A DNA stretch of 64,000 nucleotides from positions 1 to 64,000 of the forward strand of contig NZ_JBIMER010000011.1 in NCBI RefSeq assembly GCF_051262515.1. Reading direction: 5' to 3'. The notes under the pieces are model-generated. The model was not told where the DNA came from, did no database searches, and saw nothing but the letters and a program-made list of their open reading frames with translations. The stretch's first letter is position 1, and each line of letters opens with the position of its first letter. A program made the position numbers and the translations under genes. This DNA is from Arthrobacter_N sp051262515 (GTDB lineage Bacteria > Actinomycetota > Actinomycetes > Actinomycetales > Micrococcaceae). This document shows, in pieces, positions 34,394-42,469 of this stretch.

Positions 34394-35908
34394 ATGGCTT
34401 CACCACAGATCGAGACGGTCGCCGCACGAAGGCGCGACGCCCGAGCGACCAAGGAGGATGCCCGGGAACGCGCGCGGAAGGCCGCTAGGGCCGCCAAGAA
34501 GGCGCGCGAAGAGGCCAAGAGGGCGAAGGGAGCCGCAGTGCGGGCCGCCAAGAACGCCAAGGAGGAGGCAAGGCGAGCCGCACGGCGAACCGCGACGCCC
34601 ACCAAGTCCGCGGCCCGGTCGAGCCAGACACCCACGTCGTCGTCGGCGCCGGCCACCTCTTCCGCGCCGGCCTCGTCATCGGCCGAAGTCTCATCCTCCG
34701 CGCCTCTGTCCTCTTCCGCGCCCGCATCGTCATCATCGTCGAACAGTTCGCCGTCGAGCAGCGCGCCATCGACGGCGCCGCCGAAGGACGACGACGGCGA
34801 TCACAGCGAGTACGACTCGCAGGCCGACTTTGCCTCGCGTCAGATGGAACAGGACAATCCGGTGACGGAATTCCTGCAGGAACCACACTTCGCGGTGGAG
34901 ATGGGAATCTCGAAGCGGGACCTGACGTTCCCCGACGGGGCGGAATTCGAAATGTGGGTGTTCGACACCGAAGCATCCGGCCGCGGGTTCCCCGGTCCCA
35001 CGCTTCGTCCGAAGGAAAACGAGGTCTTCCACGCGGGCATCAAGCCGAGCATGGGGCCACACACGATCCACTGGCACGGCATGGAACCGGATCCACGGAA
35101 CGACGGCGTCGGGCACACTTCGTTTGAGATCGACGGACGGTACACGTACCAGTGGCGGGCGGAGCCGGGCCGCGTTGGCAACCCGAACTACGGGGCGGCG
35201 GGAACGTACTTTTACCACTGCCACGTCAACACGCCGTTGCATGCGCAACTGGGGCTGCTGGGACCGCTGATCGTGGATCCCGTGGTGCTGCCGGGATTCC
35301 CGGTGCCCGCGGGCATGCGGCGCGCGTTCGCGGACGGGCCGTTGTACGACATCGCCACGGAGTCCCTGATCATGCCGTATTCCGTGGACCCCCGCTGGCA
35401 CACGATGGGCCACGCGGCGGGGCTGTCCGGCGAGGACGTGGGACTGAACAGGTTCGAACCGACGAACTTCTACATCACGGGCGGGCTCCTGGACAGCCGC
35501 GTGGAGAAGGACGAGGCCGTGTGGGCCCCGGACCAGCTGCCGATCAACATCGAGCGGGAAGGGCGCGCGCCCAGTCTGATGCGACTGCTGGACGGCAACT
35601 ACCTGCCGAACAAGATCAAGTTCAAGGGACCGGACGGCAAGTACGCCCGCATCGCCGAACTGATCGCCCACGACGGGCGTCCCTACCGGGACACGTCGGA
35701 TCCCCTGGGGCCCTCCATCCCGACCAGCATGCTGGAGGACCAGGCGAACCGGCTGACCACCCACGTCGTGGCGATGGGCGCCGCCGAGCGTTACGACATC
35801 CTGCTGCATCCGGAGGTGCCGGGCGAGTACGTCATGTCGATCGAGTGGCACCACTGGATCACCGGGGCGGTGCTCGGGACACGGACGCTGAAGTTGATCG
35901 CCTCGTAG
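34394..35908 (+). CDS. Multicopper oxidase-like protein B with basic N-terminal extension
   Basis: A 504-residue protein. Residues 1-75 are extremely Lys/Arg/Ala-rich and probably helical, and 76-130 are a Ser/Pro/Ala-rich low-complexity linker with SSSAP-like repeats. The cupredoxin part starts near 145. It has HTIHWHG (His223, 226, 228) and YHCHVNTPLHAQLGL (His275, Cys276, His277, His283), a domain-1 arrangement including a Cys that could hold type 1 copper. The second half resembles MCO domain 2 (MGAAERYDILLHP) and lacks the domain-3 motifs. No signal peptide is evident. It appears to complement protein A, so the pair may form one oxidase. Confidence 0.82.
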   Translation: MASPQIETVAARRRDARATKEDARERARKAARAAKKAREEAKRAKGAAVRAAKNAKEEARRAARRTATPTKSAARSSQTPTSSSAPATSSAPASSSAEVSSSAPLSSSAPASSSSSNSSPSSSAPSTAPPKDDDGDHSEYDSQADFASRQMEQDNPVTEFLQEPHFAVEMGISKRDLTFPDGAEFEMWVFDTEASGRGFPGPTLRPKENEVFHAGIKPSMGPHTIHWHGMEPDPRNDGVGHTSFEIDGRYTYQWRAEPGRVGNPNYGAAGTYFYHCHVNTPLHAQLGLLGPLIVDPVVLPGFPVPAGMRRAFADGPLYDIATESLIMPYSVDPRWHTMGHAAGLSGEDVGLNRFEPTNFYITGGLLDSRVEKDEAVWAPDQLPINIEREGRAPSLMRLLDGNYLPNKIKFKGPDGKYARIAELIAHDGRPYRDTSDPLGPSIPTSMLEDQANRLTTHVVAMGAAERYDILLHPEVPGEYVMSIEWHHWITGAVLGTRTLKLIAS

Positions 35909-35912
35909 CCGG

Positions 35913-35999
35913 CAACCCAACCAGTTCTGTCCGTGTCGGGATATGTGTCGGAATGCGCGAGGCTTTTCGACATGTATCCCGACACCACCGGTTGGGCTG
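35913..35999. repeat. Long imperfect inverted repeat between convergent genes
   Basis: Inner arms 35933-35950 and 35968-35985 pair at 16 of 18 positions. Outer arms around 35913-35922 and 35990-35999 pair CAACCCAACC with GGTTGGGCTG at nine of ten. It starts just after the oxidase stop and ends 29 bases before the next gene's stop. It can terminate both transcripts, but at 87 bases it is also the size of a small mobile repeat. Confidence 0.6.
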
Positions 36000-36028
36000 G
36001 GAAGTCCGCCGCGGATCAGCGCCGGAGG

Positions 36029-37054
36029 CTACTTGGCCAGTTCCGGGTAGTGGATCTTCGCGGTCTGCGGGTGGGCGCGGAGCCAACCCTTGAGCACGTT
36101 GGCCCCGTAGGAGGACAGCATCGGGTTGTGGGGATCGTCCGACGCGCCGCGCGCGTCCGCCGCGAGGTGCGGCGGCAGCGGAATCGTGTCGATCACCGAG
36201 TCGAGGCGCGGCGACCAGAAGAACGGCACCGAATAGCGGTCGACGCCGGCCGGGGGAGCGGTCACGCGGTGGATGGTGGCCATCAGGTAGCCGTTGGTCG
36301 CTACCTCCAGCATCTCGCCGAGGTTCACCACGAGCGCGCCCTCGATGGGTTCGACCGTGATCCACTCGTCCTGGCCGTAGGGCTTGACCTCGAGCCCGCC
36401 CACCAGATCCTGCAGCAGCAGGGTCACGAAACCGTAGTCCGCGTGGGCGCCGACGCCCTGGTTGCCCGCCTCGGGGACCAGGTTGCCGCCGACATAGTGG
36501 ACCAGCTTGCCCATCCAGGCAGGGGCGGATTCGAACGGCTCGGCGAAGTAGTCCTCGGGCAGTTCGAGCGAGACGGCGATCGCGGACAGCAGCTCCGCGC
36601 CGATTGAACTCATGAGCCCGGCCCATTCCATGGCCGCGTGCTCGAGGTCCGGGAAGGCCTCGGGCCACTGGTTCGGTCCCTGCAGGTTCAGGTACGGGCG
36701 GTCGGCCGGCACCTCGAGAAGCGTCTCGCGCTCAGGGCCGAAGTCGATCTGTTCGCGCGAATCGGCGCGCCCGCGGGTGATCTCCGTGCCGAGGCGGGTG
36801 TATCCGCGGAACTGGGCAGAACTGCGGTTGTCCAGCTTGAGCCGCTCCTCCAGCGGAAGGCGGAAAAAACGGGCGATGGTGTCCAGTAGCTCCCGCGCCT
36901 GCTCGGCGCGCGCCCCGTAGCCGGTGATCTGGAAGAAGCCGACATTGTGTGCGGCGTCGCGCAGCGCGGCGATGAAGTCGGGATCGAAATGTCCGTCGGC
37001 GGTGCGCGCGGTGGACATATCCAATACGGGAACGGAGGTGCGGACTGTGTTCAT
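36029..37054 (-). CDS. Isopenicillin N synthase-like 2-oxoglutarate/Fe(II) oxygenase
   Basis: A 341-residue non-haem iron oxygenase. The N-terminal DIOX_N part includes VPVLDMS and GFFQITGYG. The iron ligands are His and Asp in GAHADYGF and the distal His in ATIHRV, and the co-substrate Arg lies in RYSVPFF. Such enzymes hydroxylate or desaturate small molecules. The gene stands alone on the minus strand with a palindrome upstream. No neighbour reveals the substrate. Confidence 0.88.
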   Translation of the reverse strand: MNTVRTSVPVLDMSTARTADGHFDPDFIAALRDAAHNVGFFQITGYGARAEQARELLDTIARFFRLPLEERLKLDNRSSAQFRGYTRLGTEITRGRADSREQIDFGPERETLLEVPADRPYLNLQGPNQWPEAFPDLEHAAMEWAGLMSSIGAELLSAIAVSLELPEDYFAEPFESAPAWMGKLVHYVGGNLVPEAGNQGVGAHADYGFVTLLLQDLVGGLEVKPYGQDEWITVEPIEGALVVNLGEMLEVATNGYLMATIHRVTAPPAGVDRYSVPFFWSPRLDSVIDTIPLPPHLAADARGASDDPHNPMLSSYGANVLKGWLRAHPQTAKIHYPELAK

Positions 37055-37095
37055 GACACAACGTTAGGCCCGTGTTACGTGGCCGGGGAAGCGAT

Positions 37096-37117
37096 CATGA
37101 CGCGCTATTCCGTCATG
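37096..37117. promoter_or_regulatory. Palindrome upstream of the oxygenase gene
   Basis: CATGACG-N8-CGTCATG is a perfect seven-base inverted repeat 42 bases upstream of the oxygenase ATG. Size and symmetry suit a dimeric repressor site. Confidence 0.35.
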
Positions 37118-37235
37118 TGTCGGAACATTGCGGAACCCTTGACTTAAGGCGCCGCCGGCTTGCCATTCGACGCGCCGCACCGCCGACGCGGCGGCGGTCG
37201 TTCTAAGTTGGTCCGCCGTTCCCTAAGCTGGGTTG

Positions 37236-37535
37236 GTGATCTTCAAAGCCGTTGGCGATTCCCGCCCGTACCCGGACCATGGTTACGTCTCGCCCAAGGA
37301 CTGGGCGGTCGTCTCCCCGCGCCAGGTCCGGCTGGACGAGCTCGTGACGGTCAAGACCACCCTGGACCTCGGCGCGCTGCTCGCGGAGGACTCCACTTTC
37401 TTCGGCGACCTGTTCCCGCACGTCGTGGTGTGGCGGGGCACCATGTACCTCGAGGACGGGCTGCACCGGGCGGTTCGCACGGCGCTGCACCACCGCTCAG
37501 TGATGCATGCGCGCGTGCTGGTCCTGGAGGACTAG
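37236..37535 (+). CDS. Conserved small protein (sometimes labelled VapB antitoxin)
   Basis: A 99-residue protein with the motifs SRPYPDHGYVSPKDW, SPRQVRLDEL, LAEDSTFFGDLFPHVVVW and LEDGLHRAVRTAL. It matches a conserved actinobacterial family found ahead of LytR_C genes. No ribbon-helix-helix or AbrB fold is visible and no toxin gene is adjacent, so the antitoxin label seems doubtful. Start is GTG 37236 (or TTG 37233). There is no clear ribosome site, and TAAGCT (37224-37229) suggests a leaderless message. It lies two bases before the next gene. Confidence 0.75.
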   Translation: MIFKAVGDSRPYPDHGYVSPKDWAVVSPRQVRLDELVTVKTTLDLGALLAEDSTFFGDLFPHVVVWRGTMYLEDGLHRAVRTALHHRSVMHARVLVLED

Positions 37536-37537
37536 GC

Positions 37538-38230
37538 ATGGCGCGTAAGAAGCGCGTGGACCCGCGAGAGTGGCATGGACACCGCATCGTCACCGAGGAC
37601 GACCTCGCCCGCGACTTCGACGCCAGCGATCCCGAACACGTCAACGACCCCCACCATTACATGAAGCGGCTGCGCCACGGCGTCGTTTTGGTGCTGCTGG
37701 TGGCCTTCGTGGTGGCGGCGCTCGTCGGCGCCTACCTGGTGTCGACCCGGCAACTGGTTATCCCCGCCCTGGAGCCGGAGGCCGAGGCGCCCGTGACCGC
37801 GGTGGCGGAACCGGCGTGCCCCGTTCAGACATACCCCTACCTCGACCCGCAAACCGTCACGGTGAACGTCTACAACGCCACGCAAATCAACGGATTGGCC
37901 GGCGCCGCCGCCAACCGGCTCGAACAGCGCGGCTTCACGATCGGCGAGGTGGGCAACAAGGTGCTCAACGATCCGGACATCGTGGCGGCCGTGGGCTCCG
38001 GGACGGCGGGCCGCGGCCAGGCGCTGACCCTCCAGCACCACATCGAGGGCACCGAGTACGTCAAGGACCCAGCGAACGACGGCGATTCGGTGGACCTGGT
38101 GGTGGGGCAGAAGTTCGACCAACTCATCGACGCCGCGTCCGTTTCAACCGACGACGGACGCCTGCGCTGCCCGCGGGCGACCGAGGAGGAGGAGAAGTCG
38201 GCGGAGGCGACGCCGGCCCCCGAAGGCTAG
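37538..38230 (+). CDS. LytR C-terminal domain membrane protein
   Basis: A 230-residue single-pass membrane protein. A basic cytosolic N-terminus (residues 1-48) is followed by a helix at about 50-70 and an extracellular LytR_C domain at 100-190 (VNVYNATQINGLAGAAANRLEQRGF). It lacks the LytR/CpsA/Psr catalytic part. GGAGG precedes the ATG. It is probably co-transcribed with the small gene upstream and involved in the cell envelope. Its stop overlaps the convergent DsbA-family gene by four bases. Confidence 0.85.
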   Translation: MARKKRVDPREWHGHRIVTEDDLARDFDASDPEHVNDPHHYMKRLRHGVVLVLLVAFVVAALVGAYLVSTRQLVIPALEPEAEAPVTAVAEPACPVQTYPYLDPQTVTVNVYNATQINGLAGAAANRLEQRGFTIGEVGNKVLNDPDIVAAVGSGTAGRGQALTLQHHIEGTEYVKDPANDGDSVDLVVGQKFDQLIDAASVSTDDGRLRCPRATEEEEKSAEATPAPEG

Positions 38231-38940
38231 TCGCAGCCCCGCGGACCGCACGTCTGGCCGTCGGCGCCGGCGGCAACCATGGTGAGCGGGTTGCTTTCCC
38301 CCCACGCCGTGGTCAGCGCCTCGGCGAAGGCCTCGGCGGGCTGTGCGCCGGAGATGCCGTACTTCATGTCCAGCACGAAAAACGGGACCCCGGTGATGCC
38401 GAGGGCGCGCGCCTGGGCGAAATCGGCCTCGACGGCATCCCGGTAACCGTCGCCGTCCAGGACGCGGGCGACTTCGGCCTCCGTGAGCCCGGCCTCCGTC
38501 GCGAGCGACAGGAGCGTGCCGCGGTCCCCGGTGTCCAGGCCCTTTTCGAAGTGGGCGGAGAGCAACGCCTCCTTGACCTCGTCGCCGCGGCCGTTCTCCT
38601 TGGCGAGGTGCAGGAGGCGGTGGGCGGTGAACGAGTTGGCGACCTTGAGGTTCCCGAAGTCGTACGCGAGCCCCTCGCCGGCGGCCTGGCCCGTGACGTG
38701 CTCCAGCATCCGGGTGACCTGCGCGGCGGGCAGGCCCTTGATGGTGGACAGGTATTCGGTCTCCGTGCCCTCATAGCGCTCCGGCAGCGAGGGGTCCAGC
38801 TGGTAGCTGTGCCACACGACGTCGACCTGGTCGCGGAAGGGGAGGCCGGCCAGGGCCGTCTCGAAGCGGCGCTTGCCGATGTAGCACCAGGGGCAGGCGA
38901 TGTCGGACCAAATGTCTACGGTGAGGCGGGGCTGGTTCAT
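38227..38940 (-). CDS. DsbA family oxidoreductase (FrnE-like)
   Basis: A 237-residue cytosolic thioredoxin-fold protein. The redox motif CPWC lies in DIACPWCYIGK near residue 16, an all-alpha insert spans about 70-165, and the cis-Pro is in GITGVPFFVLD. A C-terminal CGPRGC pair may give a second thiol site, as in FrnE proteins. There is no signal peptide. It may handle disulfides or polyketide-like substrates; its natural role is unclear. Confidence 0.9.
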   Translation of the reverse strand: MNQPRLTVDIWSDIACPWCYIGKRRFETALAGLPFRDQVDVVWHSYQLDPSLPERYEGTETEYLSTIKGLPAAQVTRMLEHVTGQAAGEGLAYDFGNLKVANSFTAHRLLHLAKENGRGDEVKEALLSAHFEKGLDTGDRGTLLSLATEAGLTEAEVARVLDGDGYRDAVEADFAQARALGITGVPFFVLDMKYGISGAQPAEAFAEALTTAWGESNPLTMVAAGADGQTCGPRGCD

Positions 38941-38968
38941 ACGTGGGTGAACCCCGGGACGGACGGGC

Positions 38969-40192
38969 CTATTCCCGGTGTGTGCGGCGCAACAGCAGGT
39001 ACGCCAGGCTCCCGGCGAGGAACCCCCAGAAGGGCGCGACGATGCCCCACGGCGCGATGCCGGAGGCGGTCACCACTAGCGTGATCAGCGCGGCCTCGAC
39101 CGCCGCCGGACCCCGCTTGTCCGGTGACATCGCGTCGGCGAACGCTCCCTGGAGGGCCCCGGCCAGGGCGACGCCGGCCATCGCCGTGACGAGTTCGTCG
39201 GGGACGGCGTCGAGGAGGGAAACGATGGTCGCGCTGAAGGTGCCGAAGAGGATGAAGAACGCCCCGCAGGCGACGCCGGCGATGTAGCGGCGGCGGAGGT
39301 CCTCGTGGGACTCCCTGCCCGCGCAGATCCCGGCCGTGATCGCGGCCAGGTTGATCGAGTGGGCTCCGAACGGCGCGAAGACGATGGAGGCGGCCGCCGC
39401 CCCGCCGAGCAGCAGCCGGTCGTTGGGCACGTAGCCGCTGGAGATCATCATGGCCAGCCCGGGCGCGTTCTGGCCCGCCATCGTCACGATCAGGAGCGGA
39501 ACGGAGATGCCCAGCACGGCCATCGGGGAGAACGTCGGGGTGGTCCACAGCGGGCCGGACAGCGAGGCCTCGACCTCCGGCGCGGTGGCCTGGCCGGAGG
39601 CGACGGCGAGCACGACGCCGGCGAGAAGGGCGAGCAGGACGGCGTACTTGGGGAGGAAGCGGCGGCCCAGGAGGTAGGCGGCGACCAGCCCGCCGGCCAC
39701 CAGCGGGGAGTCGACGACGGCGCCGGCCACGTTGATCACGAACGGCAGGAGGACGCCGGCCAGGACGGCGGCCACGACGGGCCGGGGAACGGCGGTGAGC
39801 AGGCGGCCGAAGAGGCCCGAAACGCCGAGCGCGAGACCGAGGGCCCCGGCGACGATGTACGCGCCGATCGCGTCCGAATACGCGTAGTCGCCCAGCGCGG
39901 TCAGCAACAGGGCCGCTCCCGGTACGGACCACGCGACGACGACGGGCATCCGCGTCATCACGCTGAGCAGGACGCAGACGATCCCGCTGCCGACCGAGAT
40001 GGCCCACACCCAGGAGGTGGTCTGGTCGGCCGTCAGGCCGGCGCGCTTCGCGGCCCCGAGAACCACCAGCAGCGGTCCGGCGTAGGAGACGGCGACGGCG
40101 ATGAATCCCGCCACGACGGCGGACAACGAGACGTCGCGGAGGAAGCCGCCGCGCCGCGCGTCGGGGGCGCGGAGCCCGGTGGATGACTGCAT
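38969..40192 (-). CDS. benE: Benzoate/H+ symporter BenE family
   Basis: A 407-residue inner-membrane protein with about 12 helices. BenE features are VAGFIAVAVSYAGPLLVVLGA near the N-terminus, PNDRLLLGGAAAASIVFAPFGAHSINLAAITAGICAG and FADAMSPDKRG. ATG at 40192 (MQSSTG) has GAAAGG upstream; the frame is open further back but without the family signature. It is divergent from benABCD, consistent with benzoate uptake. Confidence 0.9.
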   Translation of the reverse strand: MQSSTGLRAPDARRGGFLRDVSLSAVVAGFIAVAVSYAGPLLVVLGAAKRAGLTADQTTSWVWAISVGSGIVCVLLSVMTRMPVVVAWSVPGAALLLTALGDYAYSDAIGAYIVAGALGLALGVSGLFGRLLTAVPRPVVAAVLAGVLLPFVINVAGAVVDSPLVAGGLVAAYLLGRRFLPKYAVLLALLAGVVLAVASGQATAPEVEASLSGPLWTTPTFSPMAVLGISVPLLIVTMAGQNAPGLAMMISSGYVPNDRLLLGGAAAASIVFAPFGAHSINLAAITAGICAGRESHEDLRRRYIAGVACGAFFILFGTFSATIVSLLDAVPDELVTAMAGVALAGALQGAFADAMSPDKRGPAAVEAALITLVVTASGIAPWGIVAPFWGFLAGSLAYLLLRRTHRE

Positions 40193-40480
40193 GCCGCGCC
40201 TTTCGTTCGTGTGGGGGTCTGTGTGGAGGGCGTCCGGTGTGATCCGGGGCACGCCCAAACCCAGCCCACCGTACGCCGCAGAGGAGCGTGCCACAAATAC
40301 CAAAAGCCCCGTAATCCAGAGGAAAAGGCTCTCAATAGGCACCCTTGGTCAAGCCTAGGTAAATGCCCAGTGTGACCGCGCGCACTAGGTGTGATGGTTG
40401 AGGTCACCCATTTTTTTCCCGCGTCCCATTCGGCAGGATGGCGCGGCCCCAGTGGCAATGAAGACACAGAAGGAGACGCC
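40193..40480. promoter_or_regulatory. benE/benA divergent promoter region
   Basis: This 288-base gap must hold promoters for both benE and benA. TGTGA-N6-GCACT (40371-40386) resembles a CRP/GlxR site in eight of ten positions. CACTAGGTGTGATGG follows. I could not fix unambiguous -35 and -10 elements. A site for the LuxR-type regulator encoded at 46384 is expected here. Confidence 0.35.
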
Positions 40481-41908
40481 ATGACCGAGATACTCGATGA
40501 AGTCAGCGCACGTTTGGACCAGGCCCTGATCGAGGATGAGGAAAACGGCGTCTTCCGCGCCAACCGCAACATCTTCACCGACGAGGAGATCTTCGAGCTC
40601 GAGATGCGGCACATCTTCGAGGGCAACTGGATCTACCTGGCGCACGAGTCGCAGATCCCCAATGTCGGCGACTACCTGACCACGAACATCGGCCGCCAGC
40701 CCATCGTGATCTCCCGCAACAAGGAGGGCGTGCTGAACGCCCTCATCAACGCGTGCAGCCACCGCGGCGCCATGCTGTGCCGCCGCAAGACGGACAACCG
40801 GACCACGTTCACCTGCCCGTTCCACGGCTGGACGTTCAACAACTCCGGCAAGCTCCTGAAGGTCAAGGACTCCCGCGGCGCCGGCTACCCGGAGCAGTTC
40901 AACAAGGACGGCTCGCACGACCTCACGAAGGTCGCGCGGTTCGAGAACTACCGCGGCTTCCTCTTTGGTTCGCTGAACGCGGACGTCAAGCCGCTCGAGG
41001 AGCACCTGGGCGAGAGCACGAAGATCATCGACATGATCGTGGACCAGTCGCCGGACGGACTGGAGGTCCTGCGCGGTTCCTCGACGTACACGTACGACGG
41101 CAACTGGAAGCTTCAGGCGGAAAACGGCGCCGACGGCTACCACGTCTCCGCGACGCACTGGAACTACGCGGCCACGCAGGCCCGCCGCACCGCCGGCGAG
41201 TCCACCAACGACACCAAGACCATGGACGCCGGCGGCTGGGCCAAGCAGAAGGGCGGCTACTACTCCTTCGAGCACGGCCACTTGCTGCTGTGGACCGAGT
41301 GGCTGGATCCGGCCAACCGTCCGCTGTTCGACCAGCGCGACGAGCTCGTGGCGAAGTTCGGGGAGGCCAAGGCGGACTGGATGATTAACATCTCCCGCAA
41401 CCTGTGCCTCTACCCCAACGTGTACCTGATGGACCAGTTCGGATCCCAGATCCGCCAGTTCCGTCCGATCGCCGTGGACAAGACCGAGGTCACCATCTAC
41501 TGCATCGCCCCCAAGGGCGAGTCCGACGCGGCCCGCGCCAACCGCATCCGCCAGTACGAGGACTTCTTCAACGCCTCCGGCATGGCCACCCCGGACGACC
41601 TCGAGGAGTTCCGCTCCTGCCAGAAGACGTACATGGCCACCTCAGCGAAGTGGAACGACCTCAGCCGCGGCCAGGCGCACCAGATCACCGGTCCGGACGA
41701 GAACGCTGACAAGATCGGGCTCAAGCCGATCTCCAGCGGCGCCCGCACCGAGGACGAGGGCCTGTACCCGATCCAGCACGGCTACTGGCGGGACACCATG
41801 CGTGCCGCGGTCGCCGCGGAGATCGCGGCCCCGCAGGCATCAGGCCCGGGCGCGTCCGCCGCGGACCCGTGCAGCGGCCACGGCCACACCGAGAACACCG
41901 AGCGCTAG
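40481..41908 (+). CDS. benA: Benzoate 1,2-dioxygenase large subunit
   Basis: A 475-residue Rieske oxygenase alpha subunit. The Rieske ligands are in NACSHRGAMLC and TCPFHGWTF at about residues 91-113. The mononuclear iron site is in ENGADGYHVSATHWNY (about 215-230), with a later Asp. With BenB and BenC it converts benzoate to the cis-1,2-diol carboxylate. AAGGAG is five bases before the ATG. It is the first gene of benABCD-benK. The C-terminal 30 residues are Ala/Gly/His-rich and not conserved. Confidence 0.96.
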   Translation: MTEILDEVSARLDQALIEDEENGVFRANRNIFTDEEIFELEMRHIFEGNWIYLAHESQIPNVGDYLTTNIGRQPIVISRNKEGVLNALINACSHRGAMLCRRKTDNRTTFTCPFHGWTFNNSGKLLKVKDSRGAGYPEQFNKDGSHDLTKVARFENYRGFLFGSLNADVKPLEEHLGESTKIIDMIVDQSPDGLEVLRGSSTYTYDGNWKLQAENGADGYHVSATHWNYAATQARRTAGESTNDTKTMDAGGWAKQKGGYYSFEHGHLLLWTEWLDPANRPLFDQRDELVAKFGEAKADWMINISRNLCLYPNVYLMDQFGSQIRQFRPIAVDKTEVTIYCIAPKGESDAARANRIRQYEDFFNASGMATPDDLEEFRSCQKTYMATSAKWNDLSRGQAHQITGPDENADKIGLKPISSGARTEDEGLYPIQHGYWRDTMRAAVAAEIAAPQASGPGASAADPCSGHGHTENTER

Positions 41909-41918
41909 GGAGCGGGCA

Positions 41919-42446
41919 ATGACGATCACCAACACCACCGAAGGCAACGTCGCCGGCCGGGTCTCGCAGGCCGACGTCGAGCAGTTCCTCTACCGCGAGG
42001 CCCGCTACCTCGACGACCGCCAGTTCGACGAGTGGATCGAGTGCTACCACCCCGAGGCCACGTTCTGGATGCCGGCCTGGGCCGACGACGACAAGCTCAC
42101 CGAGGACCCGCAGCGCGAGATCTCGCTGATCTACTACTCCAACCGCGGAGGTCTCGAGGACCGCGTCTTCCGCATCAAGACGGACCGCTCGAGCGCCACC
42201 AGCCTGCCGGAGCCGCGCACCGGGCACAACATCAACAACGTCGAGATCCTCTCCCAGGCGGACGGCATGGTGGAACTGCGCTTCAACTGGTTCACGCTGT
42301 ACTACCGGTACCAGAACGTCGACACCTACTTCGGCGCGTCGTACTACACGGTGGACTTCTCGGGCCCGCAGCCGGTCATCACCAGCAAGAAGGTCGTCCT
42401 CAAGAACGACTTCATCCACCACGTCGTGGACATCTACCACATCTGA
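41919..42446 (+). CDS. benB: Benzoate 1,2-dioxygenase small subunit
   Basis: A 175-residue ring-hydroxylating dioxygenase beta subunit with an NTF2-like fold. Typical motifs are QFLYREARYLDDRQFDEWI, FWMPAWADDDKL and FIHHVVDIYHI at the C-terminus. It has no cofactor and stabilises the alpha3beta3 oxygenase. ATG 41919 lies ten bases after benA, with GGGAGCGGG upstream. Confidence 0.95.
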   Translation: MTITNTTEGNVAGRVSQADVEQFLYREARYLDDRQFDEWIECYHPEATFWMPAWADDDKLTEDPQREISLIYYSNRGGLEDRVFRIKTDRSSATSLPEPRTGHNINNVEILSQADGMVELRFNWFTLYYRYQNVDTYFGASYYTVDFSGPQPVITSKKVVLKNDFIHHVVDIYHI

Positions 42447-42469
42447 TCCCCTCGGAAAGAGCGATTCAC

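Noticed and set aside
37236..37535. VapB antitoxin assignment and a possible toxin-antitoxin pair
   Set aside because: The neighbour is a LytR_C membrane protein, no PIN-domain toxin is present, and no antitoxin DNA-binding fold is seen.
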